10,165 nucleotides of DNA, from the NCBI GenBank assembly GCA_005792865.1, contig SXQR01000019.1, forward strand, positions 1 to 10,165, in the 5' to 3' direction. A program made the position numbers and the translations under genes. The DNA comes from Flavobacterium sp. (lineage in GTDB: Bacteria > Bacteroidota > Bacteroidia > Flavobacteriales > Flavobacteriaceae). Positions within the stretch are counted from its first letter, which is position 1; every line of letters begins with the position of its first letter. The notes beneath the pieces are model-generated. The model was not told where the DNA came from, made no database searches, and saw nothing but the letters and a program-made list of their open reading frames with translations. Of the stretch, positions 1 through 7,196 are shown piece after piece.

Positions 1-558
1 ACCGATAGTGATCAGTTTTTCCGCCAGCAGCCGCTGGGTGGTGTCCAGCCGCGTCATTCGCCGCAGCAAATGGCGGGCCCCCTTGCTGATGAACCACGCC
101 GCGATCCAGACGGCGATGATGATGATGAACGGCAATAGCGTCATCAGGATTTCGGTCCAATTGTTCTTGGCGCTAAAATTGTAATCCTTGAGTTTGCCCT
201 CGCTGACGGCCGTTTCCAGCTTGGTCTGGAAAATCTCATCGTTTCCAATGTCAAACGAATAATGCGGACCCTTGTTGGGGTTGTTGAGCAGGTTTTTCGC
301 CACTCCTTTATGCCGCGGATCGGCCAAAGCTTCTGGCGTGAGGTAGACCTCAGCTTCGGTCTTGTTGTATACGATCACCTTCTGGATGTCGCCACGTTCC
401 AGGAATTCATTGAATTTGGAAGAAGTCGTGCGCGCCGGCTCCTGGAAAGATGATCCATTGGAGACAAAGCTGATGAAAAGGAATATGAAGATCACGACAG
501 CATAAACAAGCCAGGGGCTTATCTTGAGTCGGTTGGGGTTCTGGTTATCTTTGGCCAT
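1..558 (-). CDS. ftsH: FtsH membrane-anchored AAA+ zinc protease, N-terminal part (runs off left edge)
   Basis: FtsH degrades misfolded and regulatory membrane proteins at the inner membrane. Only the first 186 codons lie in the window. The ATG is at 558-556 and the protein begins MAKDNQNPN, as in flavobacterial FtsH. A first membrane helix spans about residues 16-32. A periplasmic domain of roughly 100 residues follows, including the stretch EAEVYLTPEAL and a GPHYSFDIGNDEIFQ-like segment. A second helix starts near residue 137 (LLPFIIIIAVWI). The AAA+ and protease domains would lie beyond the window. After about residue 152 (position ~103) the sequence no longer resembles FtsH: the expected short MRRM-type turn and glycine-rich linker are missing and an unrelated, possibly MscS-like segment follows in frame. 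The gene lies 16 bp downstream of rsfS on the same strand, so the two are probably cotranscribed. Identity of residues 1-152 is firm; the end is not. Confidence 0.85.
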   Translation of the reverse strand, partial: MAKDNQNPNRLKISPWLVYAVVIFIFLFISFVSNGSSFQEPARTTSSKFNEFLERGDIQKVIVYNKTEAEVYLTPEALADPRHKGVAKNLLNNPNKGPHYSFDIGNDEIFQTKLETAVSEGKLKDYNFSAKNNWTEILMTLLPFIIIIAVWIAAWFISKGARHLLRRMTRLDTTQRLLAEKLITIG

Positions 559-574
559 TAATTACACTCGGATG

Positions 575-946
575 TTAGTACTTGTTGGCAATGGTGGTGA
601 TCTTTGCATCACCCCAAAGGCTTTCGATGTTGTAATATTCGCGGATGTGCTTCTGGAAGACATGCACAACGATATTGACATAGTCCATCAGCACCCATTC
701 GGCATTGTCAGTGCCTTCCACGTGCCAGGGCTTGTCCTTTAGTTCTTTGGAGACTGTTTTTTGAACCGAGTTAACGATGGCGTTAACCTGGGTATTTGAA
801 TTTCCGTTGCAGATGATGAAATAGTCGCAGACTGCGGTGTCGATTGCTCTCAGGTCCAGAATGTCAATGTCATTTCCTTTTACTTCCTCTATTCCCTTGA
901 TGATATTGGCTAAAAGTACATCGTTGTTGCTAGCTTTTTTAGTCAT
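575..946 (-). CDS. rsfS: Ribosomal silencing factor RsfS (RsfS/YbeB/Iojap family)
   Basis: RsfS binds ribosomal protein L14 (uL14) on the large subunit and blocks subunit joining, lowering translation in starvation; this is knowledge of the family. The 123-residue protein has the usual family length. The diagnostic features are present: D41-Y-F at the start of the central strand, the WHVEG motif at residues 74-78, W84, D88, and the C-terminal FQKHIREYY segment (97-105) followed by W111-G-D. The ATG at 946-944 is preceded by a TAnnTTTG-type -7 box about 20 nt away, implying a short leader. It is divergent from birA and precedes ftsH by 16 bp, the rsfS-ftsH order I associate with flavobacteria. 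Nothing about the gene looks abnormal. Confidence 0.96.
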   Translation of the reverse strand: MTKKASNNDVLLANIIKGIEEVKGNDIDILDLRAIDTAVCDYFIICNGNSNTQVNAIVNSVQKTVSKELKDKPWHVEGTDNAEWVLMDYVNIVVHVFQKHIREYYNIESLWGDAKITTIANKY

Positions 947-966
947 TTATTAATTATAGTATTGGA

Positions 967-974
967 CAAAGTTA
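967..974 (-). promoter_or_regulatory. Bacteroidota -7 box for rsfS(-ftsH)
   Basis: On the minus strand this reads TAACTTTG, a perfect match to the TAnnTTTG consensus of the primary Bacteroidota sigma factor. It lies about 20 nt upstream of the rsfS start codon, which would leave a leader of roughly 15 nt. No clear TTG -33 element sits at the usual distance, so the assignment rests on the -7 match and on its position. Confidence 0.5.
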
Positions 975-988
975 TCAATTTTTGTGGT

Positions 989-996
989 TAAATTTG
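989..996 (+). promoter_or_regulatory. Bacteroidota -7 box for birA
   Basis: On the plus strand this reads TAAATTTG, a perfect match to TAnnTTTG. It is 44 nt upstream of the birA ATG. A TTG at 962-964 is a possible -33 element, but the spacer of 24 nt is somewhat longer than usual. It faces away from the rsfS -7 box 14 bp to its left, so the two promoters would overlap in their upstream regions. Confidence 0.45.
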
Positions 997-1040
997 AACC
1001 TTAACATAAGATTAAAAAGGTAGTTTTCAAATTTTTGCCG

Positions 1041-1763
1041 ATGCCGGTTATCAAACTCGATGCCATCCCTTCAACCAACGATTTCCTCAAGGAATTGGCT
1101 GCATCCGGCCCCCTCGAACCCTTTACCGTGGCAGTGGCCGAAACCCAGACCAAAGGCCGTGGGCAGGCTGGATCTTCCTGGTTTTCAGAGCCGGGCAAAA
1201 ACCTTACCTTTAGTGTCTATGTGCCTGATGCAGTGGCGCATGCACAACAACTCTTTGGGTTGAACGTCGCCGTTGCGCTTGCCGTGGCCAACGCACTCGA
1301 ACAAATGGGCACACCGAGAATTTCGGTCAAGTGGCCCAATGACATCCTGTCAGGCAATCGCAAGCTCGGCGGAATACTCATTGAAAACGTGATCGGTTCG
1401 AGAATCGCTTCCATTGTGGGGATCGGTGTCAATGTCAATCAATCCGATTTTAATGGATTGCCGACGGCGACCTCGATCGTTCTTGAAACGGGGAAAGAAT
1501 TTTCAAAGGAGCAATTGATGGAATCGATCGTCAATGGGATCCGTGGCTATCTGGACTTGTTGCCCGATGGCGATCAGAAGCTGTGGGACGCATACCACGA
1601 TAAACTGTTTATGAAGGGCAGGACCGCAATGTTCGCTTCGGCCGAAGGCAACCGCTTCATGGCCATTGTCAAATCGGTGCGACGCAACGGAAGGCTGGAA
1701 CTCGTGCTCCAGGACGGTTCATTGCGCGATTACGGGGTGCGGGAGGTGTCGATGATCTATTGA
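1041..1763 (+). CDS. birA: Biotin-[acetyl-CoA-carboxylase] ligase, monofunctional
   Basis: Activates biotin with ATP and attaches it to a lysine of biotin carboxyl carrier protein, a step needed for fatty-acid synthesis; it acts in the cytoplasm. The 240-residue protein shows the catalytic-domain hallmarks in order: STND at 11-14, the GRGQAGSSW biotinyl-AMP loop at 39-47, KWPND at 97-101, the RKLGG motif with the catalytic lysine at K108, and GIGVNVN at 127-133. A small C-terminal SH3-like domain follows from about residue 190. There is no N-terminal helix-turn-helix, so unlike E. coli BirA it is not a repressor. I chose the ATG at 1041 because MPVIKLDAIPSTND matches the usual family start; an in-frame TTG lies 6 nt upstream (1035). 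Its stop overlaps the convergent lipoprotein gene by 7 nt. Confidence 0.95.
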   Translation: MPVIKLDAIPSTNDFLKELAASGPLEPFTVAVAETQTKGRGQAGSSWFSEPGKNLTFSVYVPDAVAHAQQLFGLNVAVALAVANALEQMGTPRISVKWPNDILSGNRKLGGILIENVIGSRIASIVGIGVNVNQSDFNGLPTATSIVLETGKEFSKEQLMESIVNGIRGYLDLLPDGDQKLWDAYHDKLFMKGRTAMFASAEGNRFMAIVKSVRRNGRLELVLQDGSLRDYGVREVSMIY

Positions 1764-2197
1764 GCCTTTTTAACAGTAATTCCAGTCCTGATGATGTTTG
1801 GGAGGAATTCGTGGTCAAATGACTGGGCGACAGCGATGTCGTACTTGCCGGGTGTGAGCTCCATCGTCGCAATCTTTGCTTCAAGGTCGCAATAATCGCC
1901 CGTACAATCGCCCACATGTTCTCCATCTCTGATGACGGCCAGATCAAAATCAAACGCATTCGTTTTTGGCCCTTCGACCGTAAGGTTCATCGGCACCGAA
2001 GCCATCGGGATGCCGCCATAGACGTGGCTGAGCTCGACGTAGATGTCGTAGGTTCCGGCATCGGTAATTTGTACGTCAAAGGCGGGCGCCTGGGTCCTGG
2101 GCCATCGGTTTTCCGGGAAGGTCATCGTGTCCGAAAATACCGCATCGGAACAGCCGTAGACTGTCAAAAGGATCACGAGGGCCGCAAATTTTTTCAT
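1757..2197 (-). CDS. GldH-like lipoprotein coupled to an ABC export operon
   Basis: Small secreted lipoprotein of 146 residues. A lysine-rich start (MKKF) and a hydrophobic stretch end in VYGC, giving a lipobox with lipidated Cys16; the tyrosine at -2 is unusual. Ser-Asp follows the cysteine; acidic residues there can mark surface export of Bacteroidota lipoproteins (inference). The mature part looks all-beta: FDVQI and TYDIYVEL strands, then DGEHVGDCTGDYCD (91-104), then a TPGKYDIAVAQ strand. This order, particularly DG-x-x-x-G-D-x-x-GDY, resembles the gliding-motility lipoprotein GldH, but the similarity is judged by eye and GldH function is not shown. The pair C98/C103 could form a disulfide. 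The start codon overlaps the tolC-like stop (ATGA), so it is probably translationally coupled to the exporter and made with it. It may help assemble or stabilise the exporter at the outer membrane, or be an immunity or surface protein; the sequence does not decide. Confidence 0.8.
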   Translation of the reverse strand: MKKFAALVILLTVYGCSDAVFSDTMTFPENRWPRTQAPAFDVQITDAGTYDIYVELSHVYGGIPMASVPMNLTVEGPKTNAFDFDLAVIRDGEHVGDCTGDYCDLEAKIATMELTPGKYDIAVAQSFDHEFLPNIIRTGITVKKAQ

Positions 2198-3516
2198 AAT
2201 GTGAAGGCTTCACCCATGTAAAACCTGATCAGCGCGTTGTTGAACAGCAGTTCATATCGCGACCTGATCTGGTCGGCCTGGGTATTGTTGTACAGGATCT
2301 TGGAGGTGTTGAGTTCGGTTATCGAAATCTTGCCCATCTCGAATTTCAATGCATCGGCATCAAAACTGCGCCGCGAGAAATCGAATGCGATATTGGACGC
2401 CTCATTCTTCTTGAGCGCCGTCTTGGCATTGTTGATGGCGAGCAGCACTTCCTTGGTGAGGCGGTTCTGTTCGACCTTGGTCTCCACGATGGATTGCTTG
2501 AACAGCCACCTGCTGGAGCGGATCCGCGAATGCGTGGCGAACTGGTTGAAGATGGGGATCGTGATGTAAAAGCGGAGCTGACGCGAAATGTTGCCGTCCA
2601 TCTGGTCGCGGTAGTGGAGTTCATCCTCGACTTCATGATTGACGTTGGTGCGCCACATGGCCCGGAGGCTGAGCTGCGGATAACGCTCGGCACGCATCAG
2701 GGCGAGTTCGGTACGGGCGCGCTTTTGTTGCAACAGGCTCGCGCGAAACGCCGGGTGGATTTCCACGGCCTTGCGGCTGATGTCGAGCGGGTCGCTGCTC
2801 TCGGCGACGTATTCGTTCAGGTCGAGTTCGGGTTTCAGCAACAGGATCTCGGTCTCCAGGGGAAGGTCCATGAGTTGCTTGAGGCTGATCATGTTGTCGT
2901 TCAAGTTGTTCTCGTTGGTGAGCAGCATGAGTTCCTCGCTTGCCTTTTGTGCCCTGATCTTGAAGAGTTCGCTCTCGGCAATGTAACCCTGGTCATATTT
3001 AAGCTGGGCGATCTCGAGTTGCTTCTCGCTTGAGCCGATCTGGGTGCGGTTGGCCTCAATGATGTCCTGCAGGTAAAGGATCGTGATGAACCGCTGCGCG
3101 AGCTCGATCGTGACCTGGTTGCGGAGCACCTCGATGTTGGCGCGCGTGATGTCCTTGTCCTGCTTGGCCGCGCGGATGGTATGCAGCACGGTAAGGCCCG
3201 AAAACAGGTTGAAGGTCGCATTGAGCGTACCCTCGGTATTGCGGATCACGTCATTGACAAAAAGGTTGGTATCCGAATCGATTTCCTTTCCCCATGAGTT
3301 CCGGTTCTCCGCATCGGCCGTGACTACTGGCAGGTAGCCCCCGAAGCTTGCGCGGTGCTGGAGCAATGCCACCTTTTCATTGTAAAGCGCGGCGCGGATG
3401 GAAGGATTGTGTTGCATGGCGCGCTCCAGGCAGGCATCAAAGGTCATCGCCTCTTGCCCGAAAGCCCATGGGCCAAAACATAAAACGGTAAAAATCAGTA
3501 GTTTGGGTATTCTCAT
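2194..3516 (-). CDS. TolC-family outer-membrane efflux/secretion channel
   Basis: Trimeric outer-membrane channel subunit that would complete the export path of the upstream ABC transporter and HlyD-type adaptor. The 440-residue protein has an N-terminal signal peptide (MRIPKLLIF, hydrophobic core, likely cleavage after AFG at residue 20) and the typical MTFDACLERAMQHNPSI opening of Bacteroidota OEP proteins (24-40). Two OEP repeats follow, about 24-215 and 245-435, each with long amphipathic helices (for example 150-210 and 345-415). Short beta segments supply the barrel, including TEGTLNATFNLFSGL and LRFYITIPIFNQF. Length is normal for the family. It begins 1 nt after the stop of the adaptor gene and its own stop overlaps the start of the lipoprotein gene by 4 nt, so it is the third cistron of one operon. 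No odd residues were noticed. Confidence 0.95.
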   Translation of the reverse strand: MRIPKLLIFTVLCFGPWAFGQEAMTFDACLERAMQHNPSIRAALYNEKVALLQHRASFGGYLPVVTADAENRNSWGKEIDSDTNLFVNDVIRNTEGTLNATFNLFSGLTVLHTIRAAKQDKDITRANIEVLRNQVTIELAQRFITILYLQDIIEANRTQIGSSEKQLEIAQLKYDQGYIAESELFKIRAQKASEELMLLTNENNLNDNMISLKQLMDLPLETEILLLKPELDLNEYVAESSDPLDISRKAVEIHPAFRASLLQQKRARTELALMRAERYPQLSLRAMWRTNVNHEVEDELHYRDQMDGNISRQLRFYITIPIFNQFATHSRIRSSRWLFKQSIVETKVEQNRLTKEVLLAINNAKTALKKNEASNIAFDFSRRSFDADALKFEMGKISITELNTSKILYNNTQADQIRSRYELLFNNALIRFYMGEAFTL

Positions 3517-3517
3517 T

Positions 3518-4747
3518 TTAATTGACGCTGGTGTCGATCTTGTTGAACAGCTTTTTCATGATGTATTGGTAAAGCTGCATTTTTTCTATAATGACCTCGC
3601 CTTTGAGTTTGTATCCGGCCTTGAGCCTGATGTTTGAATTGTACCGGTTTATCGAGGCCAGGCAATAGAACGTCGAATCGACATCCGATGGCGAAACATA
3701 TGTGATCCGTCCTTTGATCGGGCCGTATTGGTAATAATTGTAAGCGTCGAGTTTCAAGTTGATTTCCTGGCCGGGCTTGACGTAGATCAGGTCTTTTTCG
3801 TCGAGGGCGATCTTGGCGTAGAATTTCTCCGACGACGGCGCGATCACCGACAATAGTTCGCCTTTGTTGAGCAGTTCGATGTTCTGGCGCGCGTTGAAAA
3901 GATTGGAGACCGTTCCGTCGAGCGGCGAGGTGATCACGAGCTTCTGCAGTTCATCTTTGACGTAGGTGAGGTTGTACTTGCCGTCCTTGATGAAATTCTC
4001 CAGTTCAAGCAGTTCGCGCTCGTAATTCTGGATTTCGTTGTCCACATCGATGATCGTGCGCCGAAGGTCATTCTTGGACATCTTGTAATTGTTGGTCAGG
4101 TTCTCGTAGTCGTAATTGCGGACGCGGTGCGTGGCCGTCACATCCACCTGGCCCTTGCGGTTGTCGATGTTGCGGCTCTTGGACTCGGTAAGTTCGTACC
4201 GCGAGATGGCGCCCTTGGCGTACAACAGTGAATCGGTGCGGTATTTGTCGGTGAGGATGGAATTCTGCTGCGACGACAGCTTGAGCTTGTCGTTCAAAAG
4301 GGCGATTTCCTGCGCTGCCTTCTTGCGGTCGGTCTTGTAGATGTTGGACTGGATGTTGAGCAGTTGCTGCAGCGATTTCTTGCGTTCCTTGGTATTGGCC
4401 ATCAGGTTTTTGATGATGCCGACCTTGCGTTCGCTCGCGGCGATGTCGGCCACCAGGATATCGTGGTCCGATTTGGTGCGTTGGTTCTCCAGCAGGAACA
4501 GCGTGTCGCCTTTCTTGACCGACTGCCCTTCCTTGACCATCACGCCGGTCACGCGCACCTCGTTGGGTGCATTGATCTTCATCTTGGGCGTATCCGAATA
4601 GATTTCCCCACCCGCAAAGGTCACGGTATCGTTGATGCTCAGGGCAAAAATCATGATCGCCACGATCAGCAGGAACGCGATCAGGATGCGGTTCAGGATC
4701 TTGATGAAATTGATGGCCTTGGTATTATAATATAGTGAGCTCTCCAT
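3518..4747 (-). CDS. HlyD-family periplasmic adaptor (membrane fusion protein)
   Basis: Bridges the inner-membrane ABC exporter to the TolC-type channel. In the 409-residue form the order is: cytoplasmic tail, one membrane helix (about 15-37), first half of the lipoyl domain (INAPNEVRVTGVMVKEGQSV, 58-77), a long coiled-coil hairpin (about 92-268), the second lipoyl half (ITSPLDGTVSNLF, 272-284) and a beta-barrel region (about 308-390). This is the HlyD layout of type I secretion and peptidase-type peptide exporters, not the lipoprotein-type AcrA layout. I prefer the ATG at 4747 because it overlaps the ABC gene by only 23 nt. An in-frame ATG at 4795 would add 16 polar residues (MSRSTISTSQKNTASA) and overlap by 71 nt. 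It lies between the ABC gene and the tolC-like gene (1-nt gap), second in the operon. Confidence 0.92.
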   Translation of the reverse strand: MESSLYYNTKAINFIKILNRILIAFLLIVAIMIFALSINDTVTFAGGEIYSDTPKMKINAPNEVRVTGVMVKEGQSVKKGDTLFLLENQRTKSDHDILVADIAASERKVGIIKNLMANTKERKKSLQQLLNIQSNIYKTDRKKAAQEIALLNDKLKLSSQQNSILTDKYRTDSLLYAKGAISRYELTESKSRNIDNRKGQVDVTATHRVRNYDYENLTNNYKMSKNDLRRTIIDVDNEIQNYERELLELENFIKDGKYNLTYVKDELQKLVITSPLDGTVSNLFNARQNIELLNKGELLSVIAPSSEKFYAKIALDEKDLIYVKPGQEINLKLDAYNYYQYGPIKGRITYVSPSDVDSTFYCLASINRYNSNIRLKAGYKLKGEVIIEKMQLYQYIMKKLFNKIDTSVN

Positions 4748-7127
4748 TGCTGATGCGGTATTTTTTTGTGAAGTTGATATTGTTGATCGGCTCATGCGAG
4801 ATGATGATGAAGATCTTGCCCGGCTGCTCGTCGATCAGGGTTTCCACCATATTGCGCGACTCGATGTCCATGCCCGAGAGCACCTCGTCGAGGATCACGA
4901 TTTCGGCCTCGGCAAAAAGCGCGCGCAGCAAGAGGATCTTCTTGCGCTGGCCGGTCGAAAGGTTCTTTCCGTTCTCGTTGATGATGAAGTCCAGCCCATC
5001 GTCCTTGGAAGCGATGAAGTCGTAGAAATTGATGTCCTTCGCCTTGTCGAGGATCGCCGAGACCTCGACCTCCTTTCCAAGCGCGATGTTGTTGTGGATC
5101 GAATCGTTGAACAGGATGTCCTCGTTGGTCACGAGCAATATCTTGTCGCGCACCTTTTCCTCGTTGTAAAATTTCTTGTCCTTGCCATTAATCATGATCG
5201 CCCCTGAATTGGGTTGGTACAGCGTCGTCAAGATCTTGCTGAAGGTCGATTTGCCCGATCCGTTCTGCCCCTCGATCTTGATCTTTTCGCCTTTGGAAAG
5301 CGCGATATTGATGTTTTTGAGCACGTTTTCCTTGGGCAGGTAGCCGTAATTGATGTTCTGGAACTCAATCTTGTTGATGTTGAAATCGCGGATGCCTTTT
5401 TTTGAAGGCTCACGGGTATGCTCGTTGAAATCCATGTAGCGGCGCAGGATGACCTCGTTTTCCTGAAGCGTCAGGTTGTCGTCGAGGATGCCCTTGAGCG
5501 ATGAGAAGATCTTGGAGGACAGGGCGATGAAAGTCACGATTTGGCCCAAAGTGATCAACTGTGTCTCGATGGCCATCTTGGTCAGGAACACGATGATCAG
5601 GATCGATGAGATGATTACGATCGAGGCCACGACGATCTTGTTGAGCAGGTCAATGTACCCGTTCCGAAGCTGGATCCTCAAATAATCGTTGATGCTGGTA
5701 AATATCTTTCCCGAGTGGAAATTCTCGATCTTGAAGCTCTTGATCACCTGGATGCCCTCGACCTTTTCCATCATGCGCGAAAGGAAATCGGCCTTGCGCA
5801 TGTACCTGAGGCGTTCGTTCTGCTTCAGGTACGGCGTAATGAACCGGAACCACATGTAGAACAGGATCATGACCCCGAGCACGATCATCGTCAGGCTGCG
5901 GTTGATGAAGAACAGGATGCACAGCGAATAAACCGATACGATCACGTCCACGAGGATTCCCGTGAAAAACTTCATGAAGAAGCTCTTGAGCTTGAGCGAG
6001 TCGCTGACGCGTTCCATCAAATCGCCCTTCTTGTAACTGTGGATGTAGGCAAGCGATGAGCGGTTGATCTTCTTGTCAAAGGACAACAGGAAATATCGGT
6101 CAAGCACGTTGCCGAGGTGGATCTGCACAAAACTCTTGTAAATGGTCGTGAAAAGGTCGAAGAGTTTGTAGATACCCAGTCCGATGGCGAACAGCACGAG
6201 CGTGTTCATGTTGTAGGTGGGCAACACATTGTCGATCAGGATCTGGTTGGTGAAGACCGCGATCTGCGCCGTCGTGGCCGAAAACAAGGCGGCGAAAATG
6301 TAGATGTACCAAAGTTTCCTGTGTTCGCCAAGCTGGCGGAAAAGTTGCCAGTAAAGGCTTCTGCGTTGCTCTTCGGGATAGGGCTGGGGCGGCGTGGCGG
6401 CTTCCTCGGCCTTGGCATCGGGCTTTACCACAAGGATCAACGGCGCGTTGTTGCGGATACGCCCCTTGTCCAGTTCAAGATTCCTGAAATTGGTCGGTAC
6501 GCTCGAAATGTCCTGGTTCTTGAGCAGGTCCTGTAGGAAATTGCGTTCCGCATCGGCGTCCCTGAAGCCAAAATTCCCGCGGATATACTTGAAATAGGTA
6601 AGCTTGTTGAAGAGGACCGCGTGCCCGTTTGCCGACAGCGCCTCGTTGACGTTGATCTTGTAGTCCCCGAGGTCTTGCGAGATCATCGCGCGGATCTTGT
6701 CCTCGGCCTCGGCCAGGTCCCAGTGGTTCTTTTGGAAATGCGTGCGCTTCTTGAGTTCCTGGATGGTCAGGTAATACTGGCTGCCCTTTGCCGGGTCAAA
6801 AATTCTCAGCCGTGTGCCCTTGAGTTCGTTGGCCACTACGTAGTGAAGGCTGTTTTTGTGTTTCACCGGAATGACAAAAGGCAGGAGCTCCTTGATATGG
6901 GCAGTATCGCCGTTGATGTAGTTGATGTCCAAAAGCCTGAATTCGGCCGTGAACCCATGCTTGATGAAAAAATCACGGAGGTCCGCAATGCGCGAGCCCT
7001 TCTCCTCAAGCGGCACGTGCTGCTCGATGTACTTGCGGGAGATGTTTTTTCCGTATAGGTTGAAGACGGTCTTAATGGCGCTTATGCCGCAATCATTACT
7101 TTTTAATTGTGGGTCAGTCTTGAGCAT
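4725..7127 (-). CDS. C39-peptidase-containing ABC exporter (PCAT type), 800 residues
   Basis: Predicted to cut a leader from a peptide and pump the product across the inner membrane into the HlyD/TolC conduit. Residues 1-150 form a C39 cysteine-peptidase domain with all the expected active-site residues: Q7 (oxyanion hole), C13 in NDCG, H95 in LHYVV and D111 in FDPAKG. About 150-270 is an extra linker region not found in ordinary members, which are near 700-730 residues. Six membrane helices follow (about 273-295, 310-332, 387-408, 411-431, 497-516, 524-545). The ATPase has Walker A GQNGSGKST (620-628), signature LSTGQ (723-727, a variant of LSGGQ), Walker B ending D747-E748, D-loop SGMD and H-loop H778. 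The Q-loop glutamine is replaced by N668. Catalytic residues are otherwise intact. It is the first gene of the four-gene export operon. Candidate substrates include double-glycine-leader peptides, but none is encoded here. Confidence 0.95.
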   Translation of the reverse strand: MLKTDPQLKSNDCGISAIKTVFNLYGKNISRKYIEQHVPLEEKGSRIADLRDFFIKHGFTAEFRLLDINYINGDTAHIKELLPFVIPVKHKNSLHYVVANELKGTRLRIFDPAKGSQYYLTIQELKKRTHFQKNHWDLAEAEDKIRAMISQDLGDYKINVNEALSANGHAVLFNKLTYFKYIRGNFGFRDADAERNFLQDLLKNQDISSVPTNFRNLELDKGRIRNNAPLILVVKPDAKAEEAATPPQPYPEEQRRSLYWQLFRQLGEHRKLWYIYIFAALFSATTAQIAVFTNQILIDNVLPTYNMNTLVLFAIGLGIYKLFDLFTTIYKSFVQIHLGNVLDRYFLLSFDKKINRSSLAYIHSYKKGDLMERVSDSLKLKSFFMKFFTGILVDVIVSVYSLCILFFINRSLTMIVLGVMILFYMWFRFITPYLKQNERLRYMRKADFLSRMMEKVEGIQVIKSFKIENFHSGKIFTSINDYLRIQLRNGYIDLLNKIVVASIVIISSILIIVFLTKMAIETQLITLGQIVTFIALSSKIFSSLKGILDDNLTLQENEVILRRYMDFNEHTREPSKKGIRDFNINKIEFQNINYGYLPKENVLKNINIALSKGEKIKIEGQNGSGKSTFSKILTTLYQPNSGAIMINGKDKKFYNEEKVRDKILLVTNEDILFNDSIHNNIALGKEVEVSAILDKAKDINFYDFIASKDDGLDFIINENGKNLSTGQRKKILLLRALFAEAEIVILDEVLSGMDIESRNMVETLIDEQPGKIFIIISHEPINNINFTKKYRISNGELTIL

Positions 7128-7188
7128 CGATGTGGGATTAATTCTGCAACCATTAACTGATTGTAACTTAAAGGTTAAGAAATTACTG

Positions 7189-7196
7189 CAATATTA
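7189..7196 (-). promoter_or_regulatory. Possible degenerate -7 box for the exporter operon
   Basis: On the minus strand this reads TAATATTG, one mismatch from TAnnTTTG, and it lies about 61 nt upstream of the exporter start codon in an AT-rich stretch. No TTG -33 element is at the usual distance. The CTTAA-AGG-TTAAG inverted repeat at 7167-7179 would fall just downstream of the start point and could be an operator. This is a weak call. Confidence 0.25.

Noticed and set aside
1035..1040. TTG start for birA two codons upstream.
   Set aside because: The ATG at 1041 already gives a complete ligase start, and nothing favours the rarer codon.
2494..3033. A 179-codon open frame on the plus strand.
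   Set aside because: It is antisense to the tolC-like gene, whose protein is clearly recognised. The product resembles no family and has the biased composition of a frame shadow.
4761..4767. A run of seven A on the coding strand near the exporter stop, considered as a programmed frameshift joining the exporter to HlyD.
   Set aside because: The adaptor is in the +1 frame, so a -1 slip would not reach it. A separate start at 4747 explains the arrangement, and no stimulatory structure is visible.
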